Shown here: in pieces, positions 32,012-42,510 of the stretch | How positions within the stretch are numbered: position 1 is the stretch's first letter | How the letters are laid out: each line of letters begins with the position of its first letter | Origin: Septoria linicola | Lineage: Eukaryota > Ascomycota > Dothideomycetes > Mycosphaerellales > Mycosphaerellaceae | Reading direction: 5' to 3' | Assembly: GCA_024114885.1 (NCBI GenBank) | Contig: CP099418.1 | Location: forward strand, 2,666,001-2,730,000 | Length of the DNA stretch: 64,000 nt | Notes under the pieces: model-generated | What the model saw: only the letters and a program-made list of their open reading frames with translations | Databases searched by the model: none | Told to the model about the DNA's origin: nothing | Program-made: the position numbers and the translations under genes

Positions 32012-34841
32012 CTTCGTCGTTAAAAGACTCACGAGCTTGGCAATCTTGATCGAATGAGAGATGCCAGTAGAACACACGAAAGAGAGACTGGAACATCCTA
32101 CCTGATGTCACAGCGACTTGTATATATGCCAGCATGATCGCATCGAACGATAACATCACTTTGGAGGCTCTCCGCATTGATACCGCCGATGGTCCGCATA
32201 GGTCAGAGTACGGACACAGAGTCAAACATCTTTGAAAGGATCTTGGCACGTACCTATGATACAACCGCCTTACGGACCGAGATATCTCCTTCATTCCCAG
32301 ATTGATGAAGAGCGCGAAGCATTTGCGATAAGCTGACGGAACGGTCCGTTTCAACAGGTGAACTCATAGGTCGCCAGCGGGTGCCCTTGCTCCAATGGTA
32401 GGAGGGCTGCAGTCTTCAGCTGTACGTTCGGTTCAGACAGTCATGACAGTGTGCTGGGATTAGATCGGCGTCGGAGGCCGAGATGCTGATAGAACGCGAG
32501 AATACATGTGCAGGTCGGCGACACATTGCTATTTCACGCCAGTGCATTGTAGCACAGCAGGTGCGGATGCTTGTGCGTTGAGAAACGTGTTGGCCTGGAG
32601 GATGCGTACTATCAGCCCATGAATGGCCCCAGATACCACGACAACGCTGCCAGGGCCGCTCGGCCTCGTTCTACGCATGCTGTGGCCACGAGCCAATACT
32701 TCTAGAGAAGGATAGAGCATCGTGCTGTAGTCCAAGAATCTAGCAGCCCGACAGTAAGCTGCATTTTGAAAAGTGTCACGACGGCCAGTGTATGAGACAC
32801 TCAACGAGACGTTGTTGGCCAATGTATATCTCGATCGGAGGCTGACGACCATGGCTCAGACAAATGACAAGCTGGGCTCTGGCCGCTCTTAGTATGGAGT
32901 GCTGCGTAGTTGCGTCAGGCAGGATGAAAGGATGTGCCTCGTGGCGGTCGTTCCTCTTGAAATTCCAATGTAAGCACTGGTTGCGTTCGTGATCTTCGCG
33001 CTGAGGTGGCGCATGTGGTTGAAGCAGTGTCGCAGACTACTACTCAAGGCTGTCGCCGTGACTACACGCCGACATGGTCAAAAGGGCTTCGGACACGCGC
33101 TCAGGTGTGCTGCGAAGGATTGAACAGTGGCTTCGGTGGCACTCCAACTGTCAGCTTCGGCGAACAGCCTGCCTGGGTGAGAACGAGGCGAAGTTCTGTC
33201 CGGCTCGAGGAAATCTGGTTGATTCTAGGCCGAGAGGTGATCGTCTTTGCTAAGCATGACTCGACATATTCGGAAACGCGGTGCTCGTTTCATCATAGCA
33301 AGATCGTCCAGAACCTGTTGATCTGTTCCAGAAACGGGGGGATGACTTTCTGTTCGCAGACATGATGTTCGCCAGTGTTCCCGTGTGCTACAACCCGGGC
33401 ACGCCGACATCAATCAGAACTCGCAACTACGACAGTGATAATTCTGGAGGTTGGTAGAGGGCTGTGACGCTCTCTCAACGACTGCTTTGCGCAGCGCCGC
33501 TTCTACATCGAACGTGTGCAGAGCCGGTCATCACTCTCATCGAGGCAAGCCAAGGATCATCTAACTAGTCAAAGTTGGCTCTGGCTGCTCGAGGCCGATA
33601 CGAGTCGCAGCGCCAGCCTCTGACAAAACGTCCAGCAGTGCGTGCAGACATTGCGTGCTTGCCTGCTGCCCTGCTCTTCTTCTTTGCGGCGATTGCAGAG
33701 CTATTCTCGGCGCATGAAGCAGTGCCAGCAATGCTGCTGGTTCCTTTTGTGCTCTATGCACAGCTTTGCAGCCAAAAACGCCCACACAAGCTCGAAACCT
33801 GCTTTGACCGCTGGCAGTCCGCAGCGACAGGATAGGAGGTCTCCTCGCAGAGCATGAATCGTGAGATGCGAAGCTGCCACGTCAAGAAGCTCGTCCAGCG
33901 TCACAAAGGCCGAGGATGCTGCGAAGCTAATTCGTCAGTGAGCAATTCCCGATGCTGCTATCCCAGTCCGTCTGCAAGCTAGCATGTCTATCACATCCAG
34001 TCACGTCAGCACTCTTCAGCCATCCGAAATGCTCCCCTCCCTAGCTCGCGCTGCCAACTTCTCCCTTATGAAGAGGTCGCCCGCGCTCGTTTCTTCCTGC
34101 TTCCGCTTCTGCAACCTTCTGCTGTCTTTCTGCCCAACGCTGCCCTACGACAACCACTACTACTTCTCACTCCCAGACACGCTTGACAGTCTCGCTCCAC
34201 AACGATCAACCGTATTGTTGTGTTGCTATAACACTATCACGACAAAAAACACCTGGCGCTTTCCTGTAGCCTTGTTGTGGACTTTCCAGGATGGCATTTC
34301 GCAGCCGCGAGGATCAATTGGCCGCCAGGTACTTTCTTTCCTATGTCTTGTTGCGCTGCTATCAAACCATGTACTCGAATTTAATTCGAGATGTTGCTGT
34401 ACTTTGCTTTTAAAACTCCTTCCATACGGACCATGGACTAGTGCCAGCCGGCAGGACAAATAAGGACAGCATTTCCTGGAGATACCATGGATGAAAGGAT
34501 CACCAAGTGCTTCAGTTGGCTGCCGCTTGGAACATCACGACCGATGCAATGGAACCGTCGACTTGTCGTCTCGAGCTTCTTCAACTTATTCACAGTGAAG
34601 ATAGCACGACGCTCGTCATGTAGACTGCGCTCTTACCAGCAACATTGAAGGCCGGGATGGATAAGGACCCCCATTTGTCGACGCGATCCCTTAATCCATG
34701 AGTTTTCCACGGCCTTTAAGTACCACTACGGGATCTCCACCGAGGCTTACCCAGCCCACTCGTTGATGAACATGCTGCCAACTTGGTTGCACGGTCTGGC
34801 CGTGCGCGTGAAGGATAGGCACTTCGTGTGCACTCGAACCT
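32012..34841. other. 2.8 kb gene-poor gap
   Basis: The largest gap in the window. Scattered ORFs below 160 codons show no recognisable motif. From about 33960 to 34220 the plus strand is pyrimidine-rich, suggesting the distal promoter or long leader of the downstream C2H2 gene. A tRNA-like string near 32390 does not fold as a tRNA. A non-coding RNA here cannot be excluded. Confidence 0.4.
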
Positions 34842-37021
34842 ATGTCCGGCATGGCCAACACACGACAGCGATTCTACCTCACCGGCACCAGACCTTGCAC
34901 TACTACGGACTCAACGACGAGAGTACACCGCGCCATATCGTTTCGGACCGCGAATTTCCCTTGTTTCTTGTTGAATTTCAGATTGTTCTATGCATACACC
35001 GTTTACGTCCGTGAGGAGAAACTAACATATATGTTGTGTAGCGAGGAGGTACACTCCTTCCCTCAGCCAGGATCCGTTCTGTTTGCCCATCCTGCTGAGG
35101 TTACCCACTGGTGCCATTCCATTTATCCGGACACATATCCATTGACTCCACCGGACACTGCCTCGGACTGTGCCCCATCGGACTGCCCAGACATGTATGA
35201 TTCTTCATGGAGTCAGCCCTCGATGCCGGAGGAGTCATGGCCATCCGGTTCTGCTCCGGACCATGGTGATATGCTGCAATCAGCCGGCCGACAATGGACA
35301 GCCCAAGGTGCTCCAATGCCCCGCCAGGATTCGCACTCGTTTGATGCCTCGTCCTGGGTGCACGTTCCCCAAGGACCTGTAGAACTGGGTCTGTCGCCTG
35401 TTCTGAGCCAAGAGAGCCAGACTGCACACTCCCTTCATGCTGTTCCAGAACCGGACCTCCCATTGCTGCCGCCCGGCTTGGACCTATCCTTCATCGGTGA
35501 ACCCACCCATTGGAATGCATCAGGAGCCATGTATGTCCCACCCTCTCAGGATCTCTACACCGGTATGATCTCTTCTCACGAGGCGCTGCAAGCCGGGCCT
35601 CAGGTTCACGGATCCTACCCTTGTTCCACAGTCTCGCAGCCTGTGATATATGGACCACATCCACCGATGTATGCCTACCAGGACGGCCCAGCTCACCAGT
35701 CCCGGCGTGCGGTCTCCGACCCCTCATGCTCACCAGCGAGACGATTGCTGCCGCGTGTTGAAGATCCAATCATGTCCATGCCCCAGAGCCACGGTGAATA
35801 CTACCCAGTGCAGCCCCGCGTTTCTGGTGCCATCGGAGAGCCTTCGTACGTAAGTAATGCTCGCAGCGTGCCGATGGATGCCAGGCTATCGAGGACATCC
35901 CGCGACCACGGTCTTCCGACCCCGCCTCCACGGCCAGACACTGTTTCTCCGGCCATGATGCAAGGTCCGTCGTTCGCTTCCGAGGATTTCAGCACGTTCG
36001 TCCGCTACGACCAGGAGGATCACGCGCCATCAGCGCACACGAGGTTCGAATCCGCCGAAACCTACGGCAGTGAAATTGTGTGCTAATTGTGATCACAGTC
36101 TCGTGCATGGGGAGGCTCCCGCATCTACACACCTATCTGTTCAGCGCCAGGAATTGACACCAACCTTGTCACGCACTGACTCCAATGGATCTGTTCCCCA
36201 AAAAGCTACATCAACCAACGGAAGTACCGTGGGCGAGGCCGATGAGGGTCGTCACCGAAACCATCCACTGTACTCCAAAGGCCCTGAGGCCGACGGTCTG
36301 TATCACTGCCCATTCACCAGTGATCCAAGCTGCCAGCACAAGCCAACTAAGCTCAAGTGCAACTACGAGTATGTTACTTCACATATGTCGCGAAGGCCAT
36401 CAGCTGACTAGATGCCATCATAGCAAGTTCATCGACTCACACTTGAAGCCCTTCCGGTGCAAGATCGAATCTTGCTCCAAGCAAGAGTTCTCATCTACGG
36501 CATGCCTGCTGAGGCACGAACGAGAGGCTCACGGTATGCACGGGCATGGTGAGCGTCCTCACCTTTGCTTCTACCCGGGCTGCGAGCGAGGCATTCCTGG
36601 CAATGGCTTCCCCAGAAGATACAATTTGTTCGATCACATGAAGCGTGTCCACGATCACAAGGAGGAGCCACATCACGATCGCAGTGCAGACCAAGTCCCT
36701 CGCAAGCCAGCTAGTCGCAAGAGGAAGGCCAGTCCATCTGGAGAGGAGTCTGCCGCCCAGAGAATCAAGTCTCAGTCGGCTCCGGCAATGTCCCTGCCAC
36801 AGGAGGTTTATCCGGTTCAGCTTACGGCATACTCAGAGCACCTGCATCGCCATGATCAGAGCGTACAGCGCAACATGTACTCGCAATGGAATAACCAGAA
36901 GCAGCTCGTTGAGTTCCAGATGAATTCCCTGTCGAGCCCTGACGACCAAGCCAACCTCGATCGTTTGAGCCAAAACGTTGAGGAACTGCGACGCCTCTCT
37001 CACCAGGCCAGGCACGGCTGA
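34842..37021 (+). CDS. C2H2 zinc-finger transcription factor
   Basis: Proposed exons 34842-36043, 36099-36368 and 36424-37021, 689 residues. The second intron (GTATGT to ATAG) is firm because it joins PTKLKCNY to DKFIDSHLKPFRCK. The first (GTTCGA donor, CTAAT branch box, CACAG acceptor at 36098) is the phase-compatible choice but has a weak donor. The first 60 residues are uncertain and may include another intron near 35000. The N-terminal 400 residues are Pro/Ser/Gln-rich like an activation region. The C-terminal part has a Cys-rich degenerate finger (YHCPFTSDPSCQHK), a C2H2 finger (CKIESC, then HEREAH) and a third with a long loop (CFYPGC, then HMKRVH). A basic NLS-like stretch (RKPASRKRKA) follows. 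Nuclear DNA-binding regulator; targets unknown. Confidence 0.75.
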
Positions 37022-38232
37022 ACAATCGAGGCCATTGGTTGCCAGGTACGTTCCTGCCGGCATGTATCAAAATATCGACGCTGACTATTGAGAAGACGAA
37101 GTAAGATGAAGATGTCTCGAATACTCCGACGGGGAAGCCGGCACACTCTGCCAGTACAGCAAGTCTACCCAGGCGTGATATGCTCGCCGCCAATGCTCGT
37201 TTTATCGTGCATGGAGGCAGCCGATATCTATGAAGAGAGCAACACAACCTCTATCAATCCTCTCACATGAGCCACGCGACTTGTCAGTCTATACTGCCCT
37301 GTCGAAGGATTGTGTCGATCGGAGGGTCAATGGCGCCAAGAAGGGTCGCCGTGTAGTAGAATAGGCCGCCAAGCGAGCGGTCAGAGATCAGAGTAGAAGC
37401 AGTTCAGTCGGCTTGAGAATTTAGTTCATAATGCATTGAGGTCTTGTCACACTTCTCACAATCGTGTTGCCACATCCGCTGGACGTCCGCTGACAGCACC
37501 CAAGCAAGTCTGTACAGCATAGGTGCCATGTCTCAAATGGTTATGCCGCATCAATCTCTTTAGTCGTCCACATGGGACTCAGACCGCCATTTTCTTGTGT
37601 AACCTGGAAGACGTTGTTTGAACAATGCATACAACTTATCAACTGCCAACCAAGCACTGTTCTGGACAATCCTGGCGAGTGCCTGTCGACAGATAGCTTG
37701 GCTCGCCAGATGCACTAAGGTTGTAGTCATGCTGTACAGTTTCGAAACTCAAGGTCATCAGCCACGTCGACAATAATTGCTGTCCTCGGCAGACAAGAAG
37801 TGCATTCTTTACATGTATCACAAATGATGAAGGGCAAAGAGGGAACTAGCTCAAAGCCCACAGGTCCACACCAATCAGCAGAGTTTCTTTCGCGTCAAGC
37901 CGCAGGCAGCGCGTCGGGGAGCAGGGAGCTACATCCTGCGTGTTGGGCTGTGAAACCTTGCGTTGCCGTCGAGTCCACGCCCAGTCATCAAAATATACTT
38001 GCCATCCTTCTGCTACGTCCTTGCCTCTGTAGTTCCAGCAAGCCATCAGTCGCAGTCGCGTTGCGAGAGTGTAAAAACGCGCGAGTCATAGGCCAATGGC
38101 TGCCTAAATCCTGCCCGCTGCTCTTCACGCTACCCTGTTCCCTCTCGACTCCCTCCTCACCTCTGCTACAGCACCGCCATTACCACACCACCGATTGCCC
38201 GCGTCGGGCTCGCCGCTGTAGAGCTCATCGCT
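37022..38232. other. Intergenic, 1.2 kb
   Basis: 3' flank of the C2H2 gene and promoter of the kinase gene. The last 150 bp before 38233 are C-rich and pyrimidine-rich, as expected of a leader. No gene recognised. Confidence 0.45.
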
Positions 38233-41200
38233 ATGGACAACCCGCCGCGTCCAAAGCCACTGGACGACATCCCGACGGTGTTCAACGATGACTTTGATGA
38301 TGGGCAATCGACACAGCTCACGCAGGAAACGCTGGATCCAAGACGGCTGGGATTGAACCACTCGGGCATTCACGCTGAGGATGTCGCGGATGTTATCTGC
38401 ATTCTGCATCCCTCTACCCCAGCCGCATACCAATTGACGCAGCAATACTCTCGGTTGAAGCCACAATTCTGTCTTCAATATCGGGACATTGATCCAGATG
38501 CTCCGGAGCCCGATCCGCACGCTACGTTCATATTGGACGAAGAGGAGGCTGCAAGGCAAGGTCAAGCACCTTTGGATCTCACTTTCCGTTTCTCCAACCG
38601 GACTAGACAACAACAGCTTGGCTTGACTTTCGGTCGGAATCCAGAGTCCTGCGATATCGCTATTACCCGAGACCAGAACCGACGGATCAGTAACACCCAC
38701 TTCTGCATCCATCTAAACGAGACTGGAGTGCTCATGATTAAGGATCTGAGCACGAACGGAACTATGGTGGATGACATGCTTCTTAAGGGGAGGACTAGTC
38801 ATCATCCCCATAGCCGCATGCTCACGCAAGGTTCAGTGATACAGGTTCTCACTCCAACCCACGGCGAGATCATCAAGTTCATAGTCCGTTTCCCAACGCG
38901 CGACGGACATTACCCTGCGTACGAAAATGCCATGCAGAATTACCTGATCAGGCAAGCAGAGATCGTAAGGCAGTGGCGCATATCAAAGGGCCTGCCTGTT
39001 GGACCGCCTGATTTCACACCTCGTCGTCACACTACTTTCACTGCCTTGATGCCGAATACCCAGTACGGCATGAGGTGGAACGGCGGTGACATATACAACG
39101 TGGTTGGCTACATTGGCAAGGGTGCGTTCGCTAGCGTGTATCAACTGGCTACCAAGCTTGATGGCCATCTCTTCGCGGCTAAAGAGTTGGAGAAGAGACG
39201 CTTCATGAAAAATGGCATACTCGACCACAAACTGGATAACGAGATGCAGATCATGCGATGCATCAGTCATCCGAGCGTCGTGGAGTACAAATCTGTTATG
39301 GAACTCGATGAATATCTCTACATCATCATGGAGTATGTTCCCTGTGGAGACTTGCAGCAATACATCTCCCAACATGGGCCTGTTCCTGAGAACATGGCGA
39401 AACAGGTGGCACAACAGGTGCTGGATGCCTTGGACTATCTCCACAAGAAAAACATCACCCATCGCGACATCAAGCCAGACAACATCTTGCTCAAATCCAC
39501 TGATCCCGATAATGTCATCATCAAGCTGTCAGATTTCGGTCTATCTAAGGCCATCAACTCCAACGACACTTTTCTGAAGACGTTCTGTGGCACTCTGCTG
39601 TACTGCGCACCAGAGGTGTTCCCCCATTACGACACTCACTCTACCCAGCGGGGCGTCAAACGTTCCCGCGAGCCTCGCGCTCATCGCAAGTTCCACAGCT
39701 ATAGCCATGCAGTCGATATCTGGTCCTTCGGAGCTGTGCTGTGGTACACGCTCTGTCATAAGCCACCATTCGATGGCATTGCCGATGCTACCGGAAGAGG
39801 CATGTTCGATAACATAATGCACACTCCGCTGGATGTAACCGAGCTGATCAAGCATGACGTATCCGATGCTGCCATAGATTTGCTCGTACGCATGCTCGAC
39901 ACTGACCCCTTAGCTAGACTTTCTGCTGAGGACTGCCTTCGTCACCCATGGTTTGGACTCGAGGAACCGCCGACGAGGCCTTACGAGCTTGAGCTACACG
40001 ACATTCAGGAAGAAGAGGATCAAGATGTAGTGGCGGGTGCGCAAGAACACGTAGCCTCGTTGAGCCTGAACGAGCGCGTGGCAGCAGCAGCGGTATCAGC
40101 GCGAGGCCTCCACCAAGATGAAGTCAGCCTCAGTGAATCAGACTTGAACTTTTTCGATCCTCGCAAGTCGAAAAAGGTGAAAGTCACCGACGACAAAGAC
40201 GACGAGCAAGACGAGCTAGTCGATTCTAGTCCAGATTTGCTGGAGTCAATTCCGATCATGAACGATGCACACCCTCATGGGCAAGGTCAAGCTCAGGCTC
40301 ATGGGCACCAGAACTCTTTGGACGCCACGAGACCGCCCAAGCTATTTGGTGAAATCAGTCAATCAGATCTGCAGAGCCCGGCAACTGGCAGATATTCTCA
40401 GGTTGTCGGACAACGCAACGCAGATTCCAACGAGTCGCTTGTTGAGGTTCCTCGCGATACTCCCAACAGCCTCACGGAGTCACTCGCCGAAGTCCTCTCG
40501 AGCCAGAGTGGAGACGCACTGCACAGCGCGTTCAACACCAACAGCCTTTTGGGTACTGAATCAATGGTCCGCGAGCTCGACATCGAGTCGCCGTTCCTGC
40601 CCAGCTCGTTCGATGACAACTACGATGAGAACAATCGCACGAGACCAAGCACGCCCGAGGCAGCTGAGAGTATCGAAGAGTCGAGTGTCCAGGCACCAGA
40701 GGAAGCACCTCCTCCGGAGAGAGTCTTCAGGCGAAGAATTGTGCTGCCGCTGTCAGCTTCCTACTACTACGACCCCGCCGACCCTTCGACTCACAATGCA
40801 GAGTATGCCAGCCGTGTGAGTGGACACGACTTCGTCAATGAGCCCGATTACTATCCGCGAGAGCCGCCTCCTCTGCCAGTCTCCAATGGAGCATTACGAG
40901 ACAGCGCGGCAGTGTCACATCCATCCGATGAAGCCCAGCTTGCTCCTGCCAATGGTGCGACCCACGAAGCACTGCGATCGGCCGAAGCACAATGCGACAC
41001 CAAAAAGGGAGACCCCGTGGGCCGGCTTGTTAGCACCAAAGACTCGTTCGCCAATGTCGTTGTTGAACTCGATTCCCGCAAGAACACTTTCGGTCGTGAC
41101 AAGAACTGTACAACATCGTATGAGAACAAGGAGGACACTCGGGTCGGCAAGTACGCCTTCACGATCTTCTTGCATGCGACGGGCATAGAGAATATTCCAG

Positions 41201-41550
41201 AAGGAGAGGAACACCTCGACATGTTGCCTGGTGCATACATAGGTATATTGACACACAGCAGCAACGGTGTAACTGTGAACGGGGAAAGATTGTGCAGGGC
41301 CGAAGCGCCAGGTAAGCAGACCTACGGCAAACTGCACCACGGTGATATCATTGAGGTATGGCCCCGTATGAAGGACCAGAAAGGTTTGTCCTTCAGAGCC
41401 GAGATCTACCAAGGTGAAGGCAAGAAACGTCGGCCACGGGATGCTGTCAAGTTCGAGGTTGAGATGGAATCACCTTACTCCTCGCCTTTTGCACACAGCC
41501 GGGACTATGCATTGGACGTGCCGCCGTCAAACCAAGACGCTATAGCGTAG
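38233..41550 (+). CDS. FHA-domain Ser/Thr kinase, Rad53/Chk2-like
   Basis: Single exon, 1105 residues. An N-terminal FHA domain (about 115-215) shows FGRNPESCDIAI, RRISNTHF and LSTNGTMVDD, the phosphothreonine-binding signature. The kinase domain (about 287-571) has GKGAFASVY, the ATP-binding Lys in FAAKELE, HRDIKPDN, DFGLSK and CAPEV. Between CAPEV and the following VDIWSFG is a basic insert (RGVKRSREPRAHRK). Residues 580-900 are disordered and acidic with repeated Gln/Gly/His runs. A second FHA-like region lies near 940-1060 (FGRDKNCTTSYENKEDTRVGKYAF, then NGVTVNGERL). The order FHA-kinase-FHA matches Rad53, a DNA-damage checkpoint effector in the nucleus. Filamentous fungi carry more than one such kinase, so orthology to Rad53 or Cds1 is not certain. 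Confidence 0.85.
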   Translation: MDNPPRPKPLDDIPTVFNDDFDDGQSTQLTQETLDPRRLGLNHSGIHAEDVADVICILHPSTPAAYQLTQQYSRLKPQFCLQYRDIDPDAPEPDPHATFILDEEEAARQGQAPLDLTFRFSNRTRQQQLGLTFGRNPESCDIAITRDQNRRISNTHFCIHLNETGVLMIKDLSTNGTMVDDMLLKGRTSHHPHSRMLTQGSVIQVLTPTHGEIIKFIVRFPTRDGHYPAYENAMQNYLIRQAEIVRQWRISKGLPVGPPDFTPRRHTTFTALMPNTQYGMRWNGGDIYNVVGYIGKGAFASVYQLATKLDGHLFAAKELEKRRFMKNGILDHKLDNEMQIMRCISHPSVVEYKSVMELDEYLYIIMEYVPCGDLQQYISQHGPVPENMAKQVAQQVLDALDYLHKKNITHRDIKPDNILLKSTDPDNVIIKLSDFGLSKAINSNDTFLKTFCGTLLYCAPEVFPHYDTHSTQRGVKRSREPRAHRKFHSYSHAVDIWSFGAVLWYTLCHKPPFDGIADATGRGMFDNIMHTPLDVTELIKHDVSDAAIDLLVRMLDTDPLARLSAEDCLRHPWFGLEEPPTRPYELELHDIQEEEDQDVVAGAQEHVASLSLNERVAAAAVSARGLHQDEVSLSESDLNFFDPRKSKKVKVTDDKDDEQDELVDSSPDLLESIPIMNDAHPHGQGQAQAHGHQNSLDATRPPKLFGEISQSDLQSPATGRYSQVVGQRNADSNESLVEVPRDTPNSLTESLAEVLSSQSGDALHSAFNTNSLLGTESMVRELDIESPFLPSSFDDNYDENNRTRPSTPEAAESIEESSVQAPEEAPPPERVFRRRIVLPLSASYYYDPADPSTHNAEYASRVSGHDFVNEPDYYPREPPPLPVSNGALRDSAAVSHPSDEAQLAPANGATHEALRSAEAQCDTKKGDPVGRLVSTKDSFANVVVELDSRKNTFGRDKNCTTSYENKEDTRVGKYAFTIFLHATGIENIPEGEEHLDMLPGAYIGILTHSSNGVTVNGERLCRAEAPGKQTYGKLHHGDIIEVWPRMKDQKGLSFRAEIYQGEGKKRRPRDAVKFEVEMESPYSSPFAHSRDYALDVPPSNQDAIA

Positions 41551-42510
41551 TATAGGACGCGTCCTCAGGAAGATGGAGCTCGGGAACAGACGTTCGCGCT
41601 CGCAAGGTGCTGCTCAGATCCAGCAATGCCATGCAAACATACATGTAACATAGCACGCACATATTGCTCGACTAGATTTTCCATGGTACATTGCTTGAGC
41701 AATATGTAGGCGATCTTCACTCTGCGGAACATGTCCTCTCGATGGTTATGCGTGCTCTGCCCAATAAACATGTCCATCCCACACTAGCCTCGCGCATAAG
41801 ATGTGGCAGAAATCCGCGTGGTGTGTTCGGCTGTACCGATTGTCTGTGCGCCACCTCGTCATTTTCACGCGCCGAGAGCACACGCGAAGAGCTTGTCGCA
41901 AGGACAAGCCGATAAGCCTGCATACAAGCAATGATGCGGACCACGCACCATCTCGTTGGGAAGCTGCTCGTAGAACAGCATTGGGATGCTGCAATGTTGT
42001 CCTTGTACTCGATCCATTGCGGGACGAAAGGGCTGCCCAAGAGAATCGCGGGACATGCTCGTCATCAAGACGTCGCGTACGATCTTGCAGAGAGTTCGCC
42101 CAATGACTCCACTGAACCGAGTGCAACTGCATCCTTCCAACAAGTCGATCGCATGCCCACCAATTCCAAGCCGCGTGCGGCACAATTGGAGGGCTCTGAC
42201 TGTACAGCAGCAGAACTTCGGGATCCATGCCATGTGTCGCCCCCAGTCGGTTACGTGCTTTGCGAGGTGCACTTTCCTCTCAAGCGAAAGCGGATGTGAC
42301 CTCGTCTTTTCATAAAGTACTCTTTTCTTGACAGCGCCGTTCGCGATCTTTCCTTTGCATACATCTCTTCGACATTAATTCGAGGATATTGTTAAGTTCC
42401 TTCTTTGGAGGTGCTCTAGCAAACGACGTGTCATCAAGACCATATGCTACTGTTTCTGCACACCTTCTTCCACCAATTCTGCGGCTCTTCCGAGTCCGAC
42501 TGAAGCAGTC
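41551..42510. other. Intergenic, 0.96 kb
   Basis: Overlapping ORFs on both strands (41717-42315) have no recognisable content. It contains the kinase 3' flank and the permease promoter. Confidence 0.45.

Noticed and set aside
32385..32460. tRNA-like string (GCTCCAATGGTAGGAG followed by TTCGGTTC)
   Set aside because: No 7-bp acceptor stem, anticodon stem or standard T-arm can be formed.
36042..36056. T-arm-like GGTTCGAATCC
   Set aside because: It lies at the exon/intron border of the C2H2 gene and no tRNA body surrounds it.
41717..42315. Overlapping ORFs up to 160 codons on both strands
   Set aside because: Mutually overlapping in several frames, no family resemblance and no splice-supported extension.
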